Shown: one piece after another, positions 25,320-33,520 of the stretch | Position numbering within the stretch: the first letter of the stretch is position 1 | How the letters are laid out: the number at the start of each line of letters is the position of its first letter | Source of the DNA: CAVPDE01 sp964580575 | GTDB taxonomy: Bacteria > Desulfobacterota > DSM-4660 > Desulfatiglandales > HGW-15 | NCBI GenBank assembly: GCA_964580575.1 | Contig: CAZOLJ010000028.1 | Location: forward strand, 1-49,916 | DNA length: 49,916 nt | Direction of reading: 5' to 3' | Notes under the pieces: model-generated | What the model saw: only the letters and a program-made list of their open reading frames with translations | The model's database searches: none | What the model was told of the DNA's origin: nothing | Made by a program: the position numbers and the translations under genes

Positions 25320-25883
25320 TTATTGCCGATTAATCTGATTCATGGCCGTTTCGATTCCCTCTGAAACGAAAAGCTCACAGGCGCGAACAGCCGTTTGGAG
25401 CATCACCTCCACGGCCGCCCTCTCCTCTCTGTAGAAAGGGCTGAGCACAAAATCGGGCACCCGTTCCTTCAACCTTGGACGGCCGATCCCAATCCTGACC
25501 CGGCTGAATTCACGAGTCCCCAAATGATCAATGAGGGATTGGATTCCCTTGTGACCCCCGCCCCCGCCCTTCTTGGCCGCCTTCACTCTTCCGAGAGGGA
25601 GATCCAGGTCATCGTGAACAACCAGGATGTCTTCGGTCCTGACGCCCAGGGATTCCGCACAGGCTTTGACGGATGTCCCGCTCAGGTTCATGAACGTCTG
25701 GGGGCAAAGCAGAAGAAGTTCACGATCCTGAAATCGAGCGCCGCCGCTCTTCCCTTCAAAGCGGAGGCTCAGAAGCCGGACTCCCAACGCCCTGGCCCAT
25801 CGGTGGATCACCATGAACCCGACGTTGTGCCGCGTGTAGCGGTATTTTGGCCCGGGGTTCCCAAGGCCGACAACCAGCAACAA
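25320..25883 (-). CDS. pth: peptidyl-tRNA hydrolase
   Basis: A 187-residue Pth that releases tRNA from prematurely ended peptidyl-tRNA. The N-terminus LLLVVGLGNPGPKYRYTRHN includes the catalytic-site region, and FMNLSGTSV, VHDDLDLPLGRVK and GGGGGHKGIQSLIDHLGT follow as expected. The likely start is one of two TTG codons at 25883 or 25880; no ATG fits, as frames starting further up would read far into rplY. It starts 11 bases after rplY, so translation is probably coupled. TAA stop abuts a GC-rich hairpin repeat. Confidence 0.93.
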   Translation of the reverse strand: MLLVVGLGNPGPKYRYTRHNVGFMVIHRWARALGVRLLSLRFEGKSGGARFQDRELLLLCPQTFMNLSGTSVKACAESLGVRTEDILVVHDDLDLPLGRVKAAKKGGGGGHKGIQSLIDHLGTREFSRVRIGIGRPRLKERVPDFVLSPFYREERAAVEVMLQTAVRACELFVSEGIETAMNQINRQ

Positions 25884-25893
25884 AGGGGAACGG

Positions 25894-26550
25894 CTATTCA
25901 GCGGGCTCCTCTTTCGGCTCTTCCGCCGCTGCTTCTTCAGCCTTTTCCTCGCCTTCGACCGCCTCTTCGACCTTCTCAGCAACCACATGCGGAGCAGTGA
26001 CGACGGCGATGGTGATATCCCCATCTTCGGCCGTCTTCAATCCCGCAGGGAGCACCATGTCCTTCACATGGACCGCATCTCCAATGTCAAGGGCCGCAAC
26101 ATCCACCTCCAGGAATTCCACCAGATTTCCGGGGAAGCAGGAGACTGCAAGATCCCTCTTGACGTGCTGGAGGATGCCGCCCTTTGGGGCGCCCGCCGGA
26201 GTGCCCACAAGATGGACAGGCACATTCAGCGTGATTTCCTTGTCCATGGATATTTCGTAGAAGTCGGCATGGTAATAGACCGGCTTGATCGGGTCGGTCT
26301 GAAGCTCCTTGAGCATGACCGTTTTGTTCGAGCTGCCCTGGCCTGATTCGATTTGGAGCTGAAAAATAACATTCTCAGAGCTCGTGCTCCTGAGGAGAGT
26401 TTTCAAATCCACATACTTGACAGCCAGCATCACCGGCTGAGAATTCGGGCCATAAAAAATGGCAGGGAGCTGATCATTTCTTCTAAGTCTTCTTGCCGCA
26501 CCCTTTCCCGTATCGGTTCGAATCCGGGCGGCTAAACTCAACTGAGGCAT
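25894..26550 (-). CDS. rplY: 50S ribosomal protein L25 (general stress protein Ctc type)
   Basis: A 218-residue two-domain L25 that binds 5S rRNA. Domain one starts PQLSLAARIRTDTGKGAARRLR and domain two carries the VHLVGTPAGAPKGGIL motif. The C-terminus is a long Glu/Ala tail (VEGEEKAEEAAAEEPKEE). The start at 26550 has an AGGAGGAAC ribosome site; a longer frame to 26607 was rejected. It is in the common prs-rplY-pth order. Confidence 0.96.
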   Translation of the reverse strand: MPQLSLAARIRTDTGKGAARRLRRNDQLPAIFYGPNSQPVMLAVKYVDLKTLLRSTSSENVIFQLQIESGQGSSNKTVMLKELQTDPIKPVYYHADFYEISMDKEITLNVPVHLVGTPAGAPKGGILQHVKRDLAVSCFPGNLVEFLEVDVAALDIGDAVHVKDMVLPAGLKTAEDGDITIAVVTAPHVVAEKVEEAVEGEEKAEEAAAEEPKEEPAE

Positions 26551-26610
26551 TCTGTTCCTCCTAAATTGGAATCTCTTCGAGCGTCGTTTGAGACCGCTCA
26601 AGAACAATCA

Positions 26611-26635
26611 GCCTCTTCTATATCACAGAAGAGGC
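26611..26635 (-). promoter_or_regulatory. hairpin in the prs-rplY spacer
   Basis: GCCTCTTCT and AGAAGAGGC are nine-base complements with a seven-base loop. It lies between the prs stop and the rplY start. There is no T-run on the minus strand, so attenuation or partial termination is only a possibility. Confidence 0.45.
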
Positions 26636-26691
26636 CTTTTCACAAAACAAAAAACTGAAGCGCCCTTTGATGGGGGGCTTCTTCCCCTCTA

Positions 26692-27621
26692 TCAGACAAA
26701 CAGGGTGCTCACGGAATCCGAGTTGTAGATCCGTTTGATCGTTTCTCCGAGCAACTCGGCCACGGAAAGCACCTGGATTCTATTGCATTTTTTTGCTTCT
26801 TCCCCTAAAGGAATCGTGTTGGTCACCACCAGCTGCTCAATGGGGGACTTTTCGATCCTTTCTATCGCGGGCCCTGAAAGAACCGGATGAGTGCAGCACG
26901 CATAAATCCTTGCGGCCCCCCTGTCGAGAAGGGCCCGGGCGGCCTGAGTCAGAGTGCCTGCCGTGTCCACCATGTCATCAAGAATCAGGGCGGTCTTCCC
27001 CTCAACTTCCCCTATGATATTCATAGCTTGCGCGACATTTGGAACATCTCTCCGCTTGTCGATAATTGCCAGGGTAGCTTCAAGGCGCTTGGCAAAGGCT
27101 CTTGCTCGCTCTACCCCGCCGGCGTCCGGTGAAACGACCACCAAGTTATTCTTGTAGTTCGACCGCATGTACTTGAGAAGAACAGGCGCGGCAAAGATAT
27201 TGTCCACAGGAATATTGAAATACCCCTGAATTTGTCCGGCATGGAGGTCCATTGAAACGACCCGGTCTGCACCGGCTGTGGTGATGAGGTCTGCCACCAG
27301 TTTTGCGGTGATGGGAACCCTCGGCTTGACCTTTCGATCCTGCCTTCCATATCCATAATAAGGGATGATCGCCGTTATTCTCTTGGCAGAAGCTCTCCTG
27401 AGTGCGTCCATGATAATGAGGAGCTGCATCAGGTTGTCATTGACGGGCGTGCAGGTGGACTGGAGAACAAAAACGTCCATCCCCCGGGTGTTTTCGTGGA
27501 TCTCGATCTGAGTCTCTCCGTCACTGAAGGTTTTCGCCATCATCTTACCCGGCGGAATCCCCAGGTACTGACACACTTCTTGAGTCAGAATCTGATTGGA
27601 TGTGCCACCAAAAAGCTTCAT
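26692..27621 (-). CDS. prs: ribose-phosphate pyrophosphokinase
   Basis: A 309-residue PRPP synthase that makes phosphoribosyl pyrophosphate from ribose 5-phosphate and ATP for nucleotide, histidine and tryptophan synthesis. Motifs: FSDGETQIEI, YGYGRQDRK, SMDLHAGQIQGYF, VSPDAGGVERAR and the PRPP loop ALILDDMVDTAGT. The start KLFGGTSNQ follows tRNA-Gln by about a dozen bases and the gene precedes rplY. Confidence 0.97.
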   Translation of the reverse strand: MKLFGGTSNQILTQEVCQYLGIPPGKMMAKTFSDGETQIEIHENTRGMDVFVLQSTCTPVNDNLMQLLIIMDALRRASAKRITAIIPYYGYGRQDRKVKPRVPITAKLVADLITTAGADRVVSMDLHAGQIQGYFNIPVDNIFAAPVLLKYMRSNYKNNLVVVSPDAGGVERARAFAKRLEATLAIIDKRRDVPNVAQAMNIIGEVEGKTALILDDMVDTAGTLTQAARALLDRGAARIYACCTHPVLSGPAIERIEKSPIEQLVVTNTIPLGEEAKKCNRIQVLSVAELLGETIKRIYNSDSVSTLFV

Positions 27622-27633
27622 AGGCTTAGCCTC

Positions 27634-27708
27634 TGGCTGGGGCGGGAGGATTCGAACCTCCGAATGCGGGCTCCAAAGGCCCGTGTCTTACCGCTTGACG
27701 ACGCCCCA
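27634..27708 (-). tRNA. tRNA-Gln (TTG)
   Basis: A 75-base cloverleaf with encoded CCA. Acceptor TGGGGCG pairs with CGCCCCA, the anticodon loop CTTTGGA gives TTG on a CGGGC/GCCCG stem, and the T-arm has GTTCGAATCC. It lies between ispE and prs, an order seen in many related genomes, and is probably co-transcribed with them. Confidence 0.95.
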
Positions 27709-27738
27709 GCAAAAAAATTGGTCATCGATTTTAAACGC

Positions 27739-28611
27739 TCAATGACAAGAGCTTTTCTCTTTCCAGTTACTAGCCAGCAACACCATCCCGAAATCATGGG
27801 GAAGAATCTTTTCTTTTGCCTGCTCTGCCCTGTTCCTTGAACCAAAAACCCCGAAGACACTCGGTCCGCTTCCGGTCATGAGAGCGCCCTCTGCACCGGC
27901 ATCCAGCAGAGTCTTCTTAATCCTATCTAGAATGGGGAATTTGGCCGACGTGACAGATTCCAAGTCGTTCTCGAGGATCTGGGAGATGACCAGGCTCTCT
28001 TTGCCTAATTTGTCTTTTATACGGTCATATTCGTTCCTTGTCAATCCCAATCTGAGATTTCCGTACACCCATGCCGTGGACACCTGAAAGCGTGGGGTGA
28101 CGATCAAATACCAGAATTCAGGCCATCGCTCCACCGGTTCCAGGATTTCTCCTACTCCTCTGGCGATGCTGGGTCTTGGATCCAAGAAAAAGGGGACATC
28201 CGCTCCAAGTTGCAAGGCCAAATCCTTCAACGCACCGGGAGACAAAGGTCCGGACCACAGATGATTGAGAGAGAGAAGGGTTGCGGCAGCGTCGCTGCTT
28301 CCCCCTCCCATGCCGGCGGCAACAGGGATGTTCTTGGTCACTCTGACGGAGATCCCTCCCCTGACACTGCTTCTGTCGAAAAATGCTGCAGCTGCCCTCT
28401 TCACGAGATTGTGCTCATCCACTTTGACAGGCAGGCCCTCCCAGACCAGTTCGGTTTTTTCAGGAATGACCTGGAACTCCAGCACGTCACAGATGTCGAC
28501 AGGGACCATAAGGGACACCAGTTCATGGTATCCATCAGGCCGCCGGCCGATGACCTTAAGCCGGAGATTGAGTTTGGCAGGAGCCTTGGTTGTGTAGGTT
28601 CTGGGAGCCAT
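27739..28611 (-). CDS. ispE: 4-diphosphocytidyl-2-C-methyl-D-erythritol kinase
   Basis: A 290-residue GHMP kinase of the non-mevalonate isoprenoid pathway. It has the KAPAKLNLRLKVIGRRPDGYH start, the ATP-binding loop PVAAGMGGGSSDAAATL and the late GSGPSVFGVFG segment. The start at 28611 gives this family N-terminus; the longer frame to 28698 enters the repeat region and was rejected. It precedes tRNA-Gln and prs. Confidence 0.95.
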   Translation of the reverse strand: MAPRTYTTKAPAKLNLRLKVIGRRPDGYHELVSLMVPVDICDVLEFQVIPEKTELVWEGLPVKVDEHNLVKRAAAAFFDRSSVRGGISVRVTKNIPVAAGMGGGSSDAAATLLSLNHLWSGPLSPGALKDLALQLGADVPFFLDPRPSIARGVGEILEPVERWPEFWYLIVTPRFQVSTAWVYGNLRLGLTRNEYDRIKDKLGKESLVISQILENDLESVTSAKFPILDRIKKTLLDAGAEGALMTGSGPSVFGVFGSRNRAEQAKEKILPHDFGMVLLASNWKEKSSCH

Positions 28612-28664
28612 CGGTAATAAACTGCCTTGGGTATGGAAGCAGGAATCGGTAGGATCTGCGAAAA

Positions 28665-28790
28665 AGCAGGTAGTACGAAGTAAGCAGTAAGCAGCCAAAA
28701 TCTGGGATTAAGCAGGGAGCCTGAATGCAAAATGTCCTTGCTGCTTACTGCCTACTGCCTACTTCTTTACTGCCTACTGCTTACTTCTTC
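28665..28790. repeat. inverted AGTAAGC/AGTAGGC array between DUF1844 gene and ispE (family B)
   Basis: Arms at about 28665-28695 and 28737-28789 are complementary and consist of AGTAAGC, AGTAGGC and AGTAAAG words. About 40 unrelated bases separate them. On the minus strand the sense arm begins about nine bases after the stop of the DUF1844 gene. Confidence 0.7.
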
Positions 28791-28791
28791 C

Positions 28792-29184
28792 TCACTCCGC
28801 CATCTTCACGTATCTCCACCTCAGATCCGCCAGAATCGTGTCCAGGAACCTCTTCTCCTCAGAATTCAGATTCCCTTTCGTCTTGTCCTGGAGCATGGCC
28901 ATCGTGTCGATGGTGTGCTTCGCAAGGGGAAGGTTTTTTTGCTTCTGCCCGGTGTGCGGATCCGCGATTTCCCCCAGATTGATCAACGCAGAGGAGCTGA
29001 GGCTGAATATGAGAGAGTTGAAATTCACCTCCGGAAGAGGCATCGCTTCTTCTTTGTCCGCAGAGGGCTTTTTTCTCACCTCTTCCTTTCGGGGTTCCTC
29101 CTTCGGTTCCTCATCTTTCACATCCCCTTTGTCGTCGAAAGCCCTTCGATCCTTGATCACAAACCCTTTTTCTTCTTCCGCCAT
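28792..29184 (-). CDS. DUF1844 family protein
   Basis: A 130-residue protein with a charged, disordered first half (Lys/Glu-rich, residues 1-48) and a helical DUF1844 domain after it: NFNSLIFSLSSSALINLGEI, LAKHTIDTMAMLQDKTKGNL and a closing LRWRYVKM. The family is conserved in Desulfobacterota and some other phyla and has no known function. It follows serA by 12 bases, so co-transcription with serA is likely. The TGA stop is close to a family-B repeat. Confidence 0.9.
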   Translation of the reverse strand: MAEEEKGFVIKDRRAFDDKGDVKDEEPKEEPRKEEVRKKPSADKEEAMPLPEVNFNSLIFSLSSSALINLGEIADPHTGQKQKNLPLAKHTIDTMAMLQDKTKGNLNSEEKRFLDTILADLRWRYVKMAE

Positions 29185-29196
29185 GATGCTCTCCTT

Positions 29197-30780
29197 CTAC
29201 AGATAGATCCTTCTGGCCATGTGCACATTGTCCAAAGCGCGTATTTCCTCCAGGACTGCGTCAGGGACGGCTCCGTCCGTTGTGAGGAAGATCACGTTCT
29301 GCTTTTTTTCCTTTTCCTGCCCGACTTGCATTCGGCTGATATTGACTTTGTGAGCCCCAAGCCTGGAAGTAATGCCCCCGATGACGCCCGGCACATCCTG
29401 ATTGCGGATCAGAAGAATATGCCCTTCGGGGATGGCTTCCAGATAGAAATTGTTAATCCGCAGAATCCTGGGCATCGTCTTGCCGAAAATGGTGCCTGAG
29501 ATGATGTTTTCCCCCTCCATGGACTTGACCCTGCACATGATCAGGCTGGAGAAGTCTTCGGAGGTGCTTGTCTTGGACTCCACGATCTTGATCCCTCTGT
29601 CTGAAGCGATGTAAGGCGCGTTGATGAAGTTCACATCGTCCCTGAGAATGGGCGTGAGCAGCCCTTTGAGTAGGGCTGCGGTCAGCGGTTTCACGTCGTA
29701 CTCTGAAACCTTGCCCATGTAGTTGATCCGAACTTCCTCGATGCCGCTGTCGATGAGCTGGCTCTGCAGAGCGCCCAGCTTTTCGGCCAGCAAGGCATAG
29801 GGCCGCAAGATCGTCATGAGTTCAACGCTGAGGCTCGGCACATTGACGGCGTTCTTGACCGTCCCGTGCAGGAGATACGCCACAACCTGTTCCGCGATGT
29901 CCACGGCCACATTCTCCTGTGCCTCCACGGTGGACGCGCCCAGGTGGGGGGTGCAGATGAAGTTGGGAAGTCCCATCAGTTTGATCTCTCCCGGAGGTTC
30001 CTTGCTGAAAACATCCAGGGCCGCTCCTCCCAGTTGACCCGACAACAGAGCCTCGCAGAGATCCTCCTCATTCACGATGCCTCCCCTTGCGCAGTTGATC
30101 AGCATGGCCCCCTTTTTCATCTTCCCGAAGGCATTTCTGTTCATCATGTTCTTGGTTTCTTCGGTTCTGGGCGTGTGGACGGTGATGTAGTCGGAGCGCT
30201 GGAGCAATTCGTCAAGGGAGACCGGTTCGAGGTCCAGTTTCTCAATGACCTCCGGCTTAATGTAGGGATCATAGACGATGACCTTCATGCTCAGGCCCTT
30301 GGCTCTTTCAGCCACAATGCGCCCGATATGGCCGGCCCCGATGAGCCCGAGAGTCTTGTTGAATAGTTCCCGGCCTTCCAGCTTTTTCTTTTCCCATTTC
30401 CCGGCCTTGAGGGAAGCGGTCGCTTGAGGGATATTCCGGGAGAGGGACATCATGAGAGCGATGGTGTGCTCGGCCGTGGTGATGGTGTTCCCCTCCGGAG
30501 TGTTCATGACCACGATGCCTCTTTTGCTCGCTGCAGGAATGTCCACGTTGTCCAGGCCGATGCCGGCCCGGCCGATGACCTTCAAGTGGTTCGCGGCTTC
30601 GATAATGTCCGCCGTCACCTTGGTCGCGCTGCGGATGATGAGCCCCTGGTACTGGCCGATGATTCCTTTGAGTTCCTCGGGTGTCAGGCCGGTGTTGACG
30701 TCCACTTCAATCCCATGGGCTTCTTCGAGTATGGCCACCCCTTTTTCAGACAGGGAATCACTCACCAAAACCTTCATCAT
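29197..30780 (-). CDS. serA: D-3-phosphoglycerate dehydrogenase
   Basis: A 527-residue long-form SerA, the first enzyme of serine synthesis. Residues 1-300 form the D-hydroxyacid dehydrogenase with the NAD-binding LIGAGHIGRIVAERAKG and the PRTEETKNM and CTPHLGASTVEAQENVA segments; the middle is the intervening allosteric domain and the last 75 residues an ACT domain (HILLIRNQDVPGVIGGITS). The start at 30780 or 30777 (two adjacent ATG codons) has a GAGGTG ribosome site. Upstream is a GC-rich hairpin repeat. Confidence 0.96.
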   Translation of the reverse strand: MMKVLVSDSLSEKGVAILEEAHGIEVDVNTGLTPEELKGIIGQYQGLIIRSATKVTADIIEAANHLKVIGRAGIGLDNVDIPAASKRGIVVMNTPEGNTITTAEHTIALMMSLSRNIPQATASLKAGKWEKKKLEGRELFNKTLGLIGAGHIGRIVAERAKGLSMKVIVYDPYIKPEVIEKLDLEPVSLDELLQRSDYITVHTPRTEETKNMMNRNAFGKMKKGAMLINCARGGIVNEEDLCEALLSGQLGGAALDVFSKEPPGEIKLMGLPNFICTPHLGASTVEAQENVAVDIAEQVVAYLLHGTVKNAVNVPSLSVELMTILRPYALLAEKLGALQSQLIDSGIEEVRINYMGKVSEYDVKPLTAALLKGLLTPILRDDVNFINAPYIASDRGIKIVESKTSTSEDFSSLIMCRVKSMEGENIISGTIFGKTMPRILRINNFYLEAIPEGHILLIRNQDVPGVIGGITSRLGAHKVNISRMQVGQEKEKKQNVIFLTTDGAVPDAVLEEIRALDNVHMARRIYL

Positions 30781-30801
30781 AGAACACCTCGCCAAACATT
30801 T

Positions 30802-30859
30802 CCCCTCCCCTTGCGGGAGGGGCTAGAGCCTGCCCCGTACTTGATACGGGGGGAGGGGG
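30802..30859. repeat. GC-rich hairpin repeat upstream of serA (family F)
   Basis: CCCCTCCCC TTGC GGGAGGGG is followed by GCCCCGTAC TTGA TACGGGG and GGAGGGGGAAG. This is the family-F layout of paired CCCTCCCC-type hairpins. It lies between serA and the divergent MFS remnant. Confidence 0.65.
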
Positions 30860-31003
30860 AAGATAACACGATGAAATAATGTGGTATTTGAACCGATGGT
30901 ACCAAATGGGAATCATTTGTCAAGCCGGATGTTTTGGTGTATCAATGCCCGTGCAGACTCCTAGCCTACACGGATTTGATACTTCTGCCCGGAGGTCCAA
31001 TAA

Positions 31004-31342
31004 TTGACTGAGGTCCAAGCTATCCATCACCGTCCAGGATTCTATTATGGTTGGATCATCGTAGGGCTCGGTCTGGTCTCCATGTCCTTAGCTCCCCTTT
31101 CCATGGCGACTGCGGCAGATCTTTTCAAGGGCAGGATCTTTGGCCTCATCTGCGGGATCGTCGAAGGGACAATGGGGTTTGGAGGAAGCGTCGGCTCGTG
31201 GGTCGCAGGATTCATTTTCGACCAGACAAAGAGCTATCGTCTGCTTTTCGTCCTGGCCATTGTCGTATGCTTCCTGTCCTGCGTCTTCATCTGGATCGCC
31301 GCTCCCAGAAAGGCGAGAAAGAGAGTAACGAGTGACAAGTGA
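31004..31342 (+). pseudogene. MFS transporter remnant (internal deletion)
   Basis: The 112-residue frame joins an MFS-like N-terminus (RPGFYYGWIIVGLGLVSMSL, first helix) directly to a C-terminal MFS part (ATAADLFKGRIFGLICGIVE then two more helices and a basic tail). A normal member has about 400 residues and 12 helices, so roughly 280 residues of the middle are missing while the frame is kept. The start is a TTG with a good GGAGGT site. The last residues and TGA stop are made of AGTGACA repeats. It is probably a decayed gene; a small functional membrane protein is less likely. Confidence 0.7.
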
Positions 31343-31407
31343 CAAGTGTAGAAATTCCTTGCCGTTTGCCCGTAACTTGTCACTCGTTACTCGTCACCTG
31401 TCACTCC
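31324..31407. repeat. inverted AGTGACA/AGTAACG array (family C)
   Basis: The left arm (31324-31348) reads AGTAACG AGTGACA AGTGACA AGTG; the right arm (31375-31407) has the complement with CACTCGTTACTCGTCACCTG. About 27 bases lie between. The stop codon of the MFS remnant (31340-31342) is in the left arm. Confidence 0.7.
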
Positions 31408-31426
31408 TGCGTTAAGAGGTAAAACC

Positions 31427-32863
31427 ATGCTGACATTTCTTCTTTTGATTGCCGGATCGATCCTCATCATTAACTCAATCATCGGCCTGTCCTTTTTCAT
31501 CACCTGTCTTCAGGAAAAGGAGCGCAGGGCTTCCCTCTTCGCAGCGCTCCAGTTTGTGGCCATGCTCCTCCTTCTTGGCTTTTTTTTCCAGCTCTACAGC
31601 GTCGGATTTTTCCGCACAGGAGCGGGTATCGCCCTTCTGGTTGTGGGGCTGGTCTTTTTTGGGGCTTTCGCTTTTGTCCTTCTGCGGAGGACTCTTCCCA
31701 ACCCCAAAGCCCTCTTGGGCGCCAAGGGGCTGATCGTGGGAGAGGTGAAGCGTTTCGACGAGAGAGAAATCGTGTTTGCCAGGAATCGATCCCTAAGGCC
31801 GGGGTCTGAGGAATACAAGATTTTTTACGCATCCCACCCGGAACTCGAAGCTTATGATTCAAAGAGGAGGGAAAGAGGCGGGCCTCTGGGACAATTGGGG
31901 TCCATCGACGGTCAGAGCGGGGCCGCTAATGTCGCCGCAACCTTGGCCCCCACCTCCATCCCTCAGTCGCTTTCCGGTCCGGCGCTGGTCTTCCCTGAAG
32001 CTCATCCGGCCCTGAAGGGCAAGAGAATCGAAATGACTGCTGACGAAACAACCCGGAGGGTCAAGGGCTTTGCGCTGAACGCGGGAGCTGATCTTGTGGG
32101 GATAACAGAGATCAACCCGCTCTGGTTTTATTCCCACAGGGGGGAAATCTTTCATGACAACTGGCAGGACTGGGGAAAAGAGATCCCGGTGGAGCACAAG
32201 TTCGCCATCGTTTTTGCCACTGAAATGAATTTCGAAATGGTCGGCGCCGCTCCCCACTCTCCCACGGTCATCGAAAGCATGAACAACTACGCCAAAGGCG
32301 CGTATATTGCCACCCAGATCGCAGCCTATGTCGCCAACCTGGGATACCCTGCCACGGCAAACCATCTTCGCCACTATGATGCCGTGCTTGTCCCCCTTGC
32401 GGTTGATGCGGGTTTGGGCGAACTTGGACGGCTCGGGTACCTGATGACCAAGGAGTTCGGCCCGAGAGTCAGGCTCGCCGCCGTGACCACCAGCCTCCCG
32501 CTGGTTCCAGACAAGCCCGCCGACATTGGAGTGGAGGATTTCTGCCGCATCTGCAGGAAATGTGCGACCTGTTGCCCATCCCAGTCCATTCCCACGGCTG
32601 ATCAGAGGGTGGTGAACGGAACGCTCCGGTGGAAGCTGAATGAGCAAACCTGCTTTGATTACTGGGGAAAAATCGGGACGGACTGCAACATCTGCATGAG
32701 GGTCTGCCCCTGGAGCCATGCCAGGACTTTTCCCCACAGGCTCATCGTGGAAATGGTGTCAAGGAACCAGTCGGCCAGGAGGGTCTTCAACCTGATGGAT
32801 GATGTCTTTTATGGAAGGAAACCAAAGCCAAAGGAAGCTCTGACCTGGGCCAGGTTCATGTAG
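31427..32863 (+). CDS. membrane-anchored reductive-dehalogenase-like iron-sulfur protein
   Basis: A 478-residue protein with three N-terminal membrane helices (about 3-29, 37-63, 66-88) fused to a reductive-dehalogenase-like cobalamin domain and two 4Fe-4S motifs: C373-x2-C376-x2-C379-x3-C383-P and C409-x10-C420-x2-C423-x3-C427-P. The YLMTKEFGPRVRLAAVTTSLPL and GLGELGRLGYL segments fit RdhA/QueG-type enzymes. There is no twin-arginine signal. The membrane part resembles the size of the RdhB anchor, as if RdhB and RdhA were fused. Putative dehalogenases with N-terminal membrane helices have been reported from genomics, without proven substrate. Neither an RdhB nor a regulator gene is adjacent. 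Confidence 0.85.
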   Translation: MLTFLLLIAGSILIINSIIGLSFFITCLQEKERRASLFAALQFVAMLLLLGFFFQLYSVGFFRTGAGIALLVVGLVFFGAFAFVLLRRTLPNPKALLGAKGLIVGEVKRFDEREIVFARNRSLRPGSEEYKIFYASHPELEAYDSKRRERGGPLGQLGSIDGQSGAANVAATLAPTSIPQSLSGPALVFPEAHPALKGKRIEMTADETTRRVKGFALNAGADLVGITEINPLWFYSHRGEIFHDNWQDWGKEIPVEHKFAIVFATEMNFEMVGAAPHSPTVIESMNNYAKGAYIATQIAAYVANLGYPATANHLRHYDAVLVPLAVDAGLGELGRLGYLMTKEFGPRVRLAAVTTSLPLVPDKPADIGVEDFCRICRKCATCCPSQSIPTADQRVVNGTLRWKLNEQTCFDYWGKIGTDCNICMRVCPWSHARTFPHRLIVEMVSRNQSARRVFNLMDDVFYGRKPKPKEALTWARFM

Positions 32864-32867
32864 AAAA

Positions 32868-32892
32868 GCAGGGGGGATTCGCTCCCCCCTGC
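32868..32892 (-). terminator. bidirectional terminator hairpin between convergent genes
   Basis: GCAGGGGGGA (32868-32877) pairs perfectly with TCCCCCCTGC (32883-32892) around TTCGC. On the minus strand it is followed by TTTT, so it should end the heavy-metal-domain gene; it can also affect the convergent dehalogenase-like gene. Confidence 0.75.
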
Positions 32893-32901
32893 CCTGTTAC
32901 T

Positions 32902-33213
32902 TCAGTTCACATACTCCGGTTTTCCCACAGGGGGATAACCTGCCTGCTGAAGCGCTCTTTTAAGTTGGTCATAATCAGTTTTCATATCGTCAAAAACTAC
33001 AATATAGGCGCCTAGAATCGGATTCGTTTCAACAGACTTAACGCCTGTGGCTTGCTGCAAGGTGGTTCTCACCATGGTCTCTGTATCCCCACAGGTGCAG
33101 CCTGGAACCTTGATCTTCACGGTTTTTTCCGCAGCAAAAACGGCCTGAAAAGCTCCCGCAAACAACATCGCTGCTGCCAGAATCGTCAGCACCGCCAAAC
33201 ACTTCTTTCCCAT
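32902..33213 (-). CDS. periplasmic heavy-metal-associated (MerP-like) domain protein
   Basis: A 103-residue exported protein: signal peptide LAVLTILAAAMLFAGAF with a VFA-A site near residue 23-27, then a 70-residue ferredoxin-like HMA domain (TVKIKVPGCTCGDTETMVRT and VKSVETNPILGAYIVVFDD). The metal site is unusual: CTC (Cys-Thr-Cys) replaces the usual CxxC, so metal affinity or role may differ. A GGAGGAGGCC ribosome site precedes the ATG at 33213; the frame continues to 33300 without support. It is convergent with the dehalogenase-like gene. Confidence 0.82.
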   Translation of the reverse strand: MGKKCLAVLTILAAAMLFAGAFQAVFAAEKTVKIKVPGCTCGDTETMVRTTLQQATGVKSVETNPILGAYIVVFDDMKTDYDQLKRALQQAGYPPVGKPEYVN

Positions 33214-33520
33214 ATGGCCTCCTCCTTCACTAGGGTTTCGCTCTAGTATAAATCCGAAAGAAAAAAAGTCCACAAGATTCTCACTCCCTTGCCTATCCAT
33301 ATGAATTCAGATGACAATGGAGCGATCCTCCCCGAAAAAAAGCTTGACTTTCTTTTCTGAACTTGAAAAAATTATCTAAATCTTTTCAGGGGAGGAGCAT
33401 CCCCTGACAAAGAGAGTACAGCAGGATGGAGGTGAAATCAGTCACTTAGAAGCCTGGTCTCTTGGTTAACCTTTCAACCGTAACCTTTACATTAACGACT
33501 TTCTTTAGGAGGAAAGAGTT
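33214..33520. other. 307-base intergenic region upstream of the porin gene
   Basis: No gene is supported. It contains two divergent promoter regions: one for the minus-strand HMA-domain gene near 33230-33290 and one for the porin gene. A TTGACT at 33344-33349 with AT-rich sequence about 20 bases later is a possible but not ideal porin promoter. The porin has an AGGAGGAAAGAG ribosome site at 33508-33519. Confidence 0.4.
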
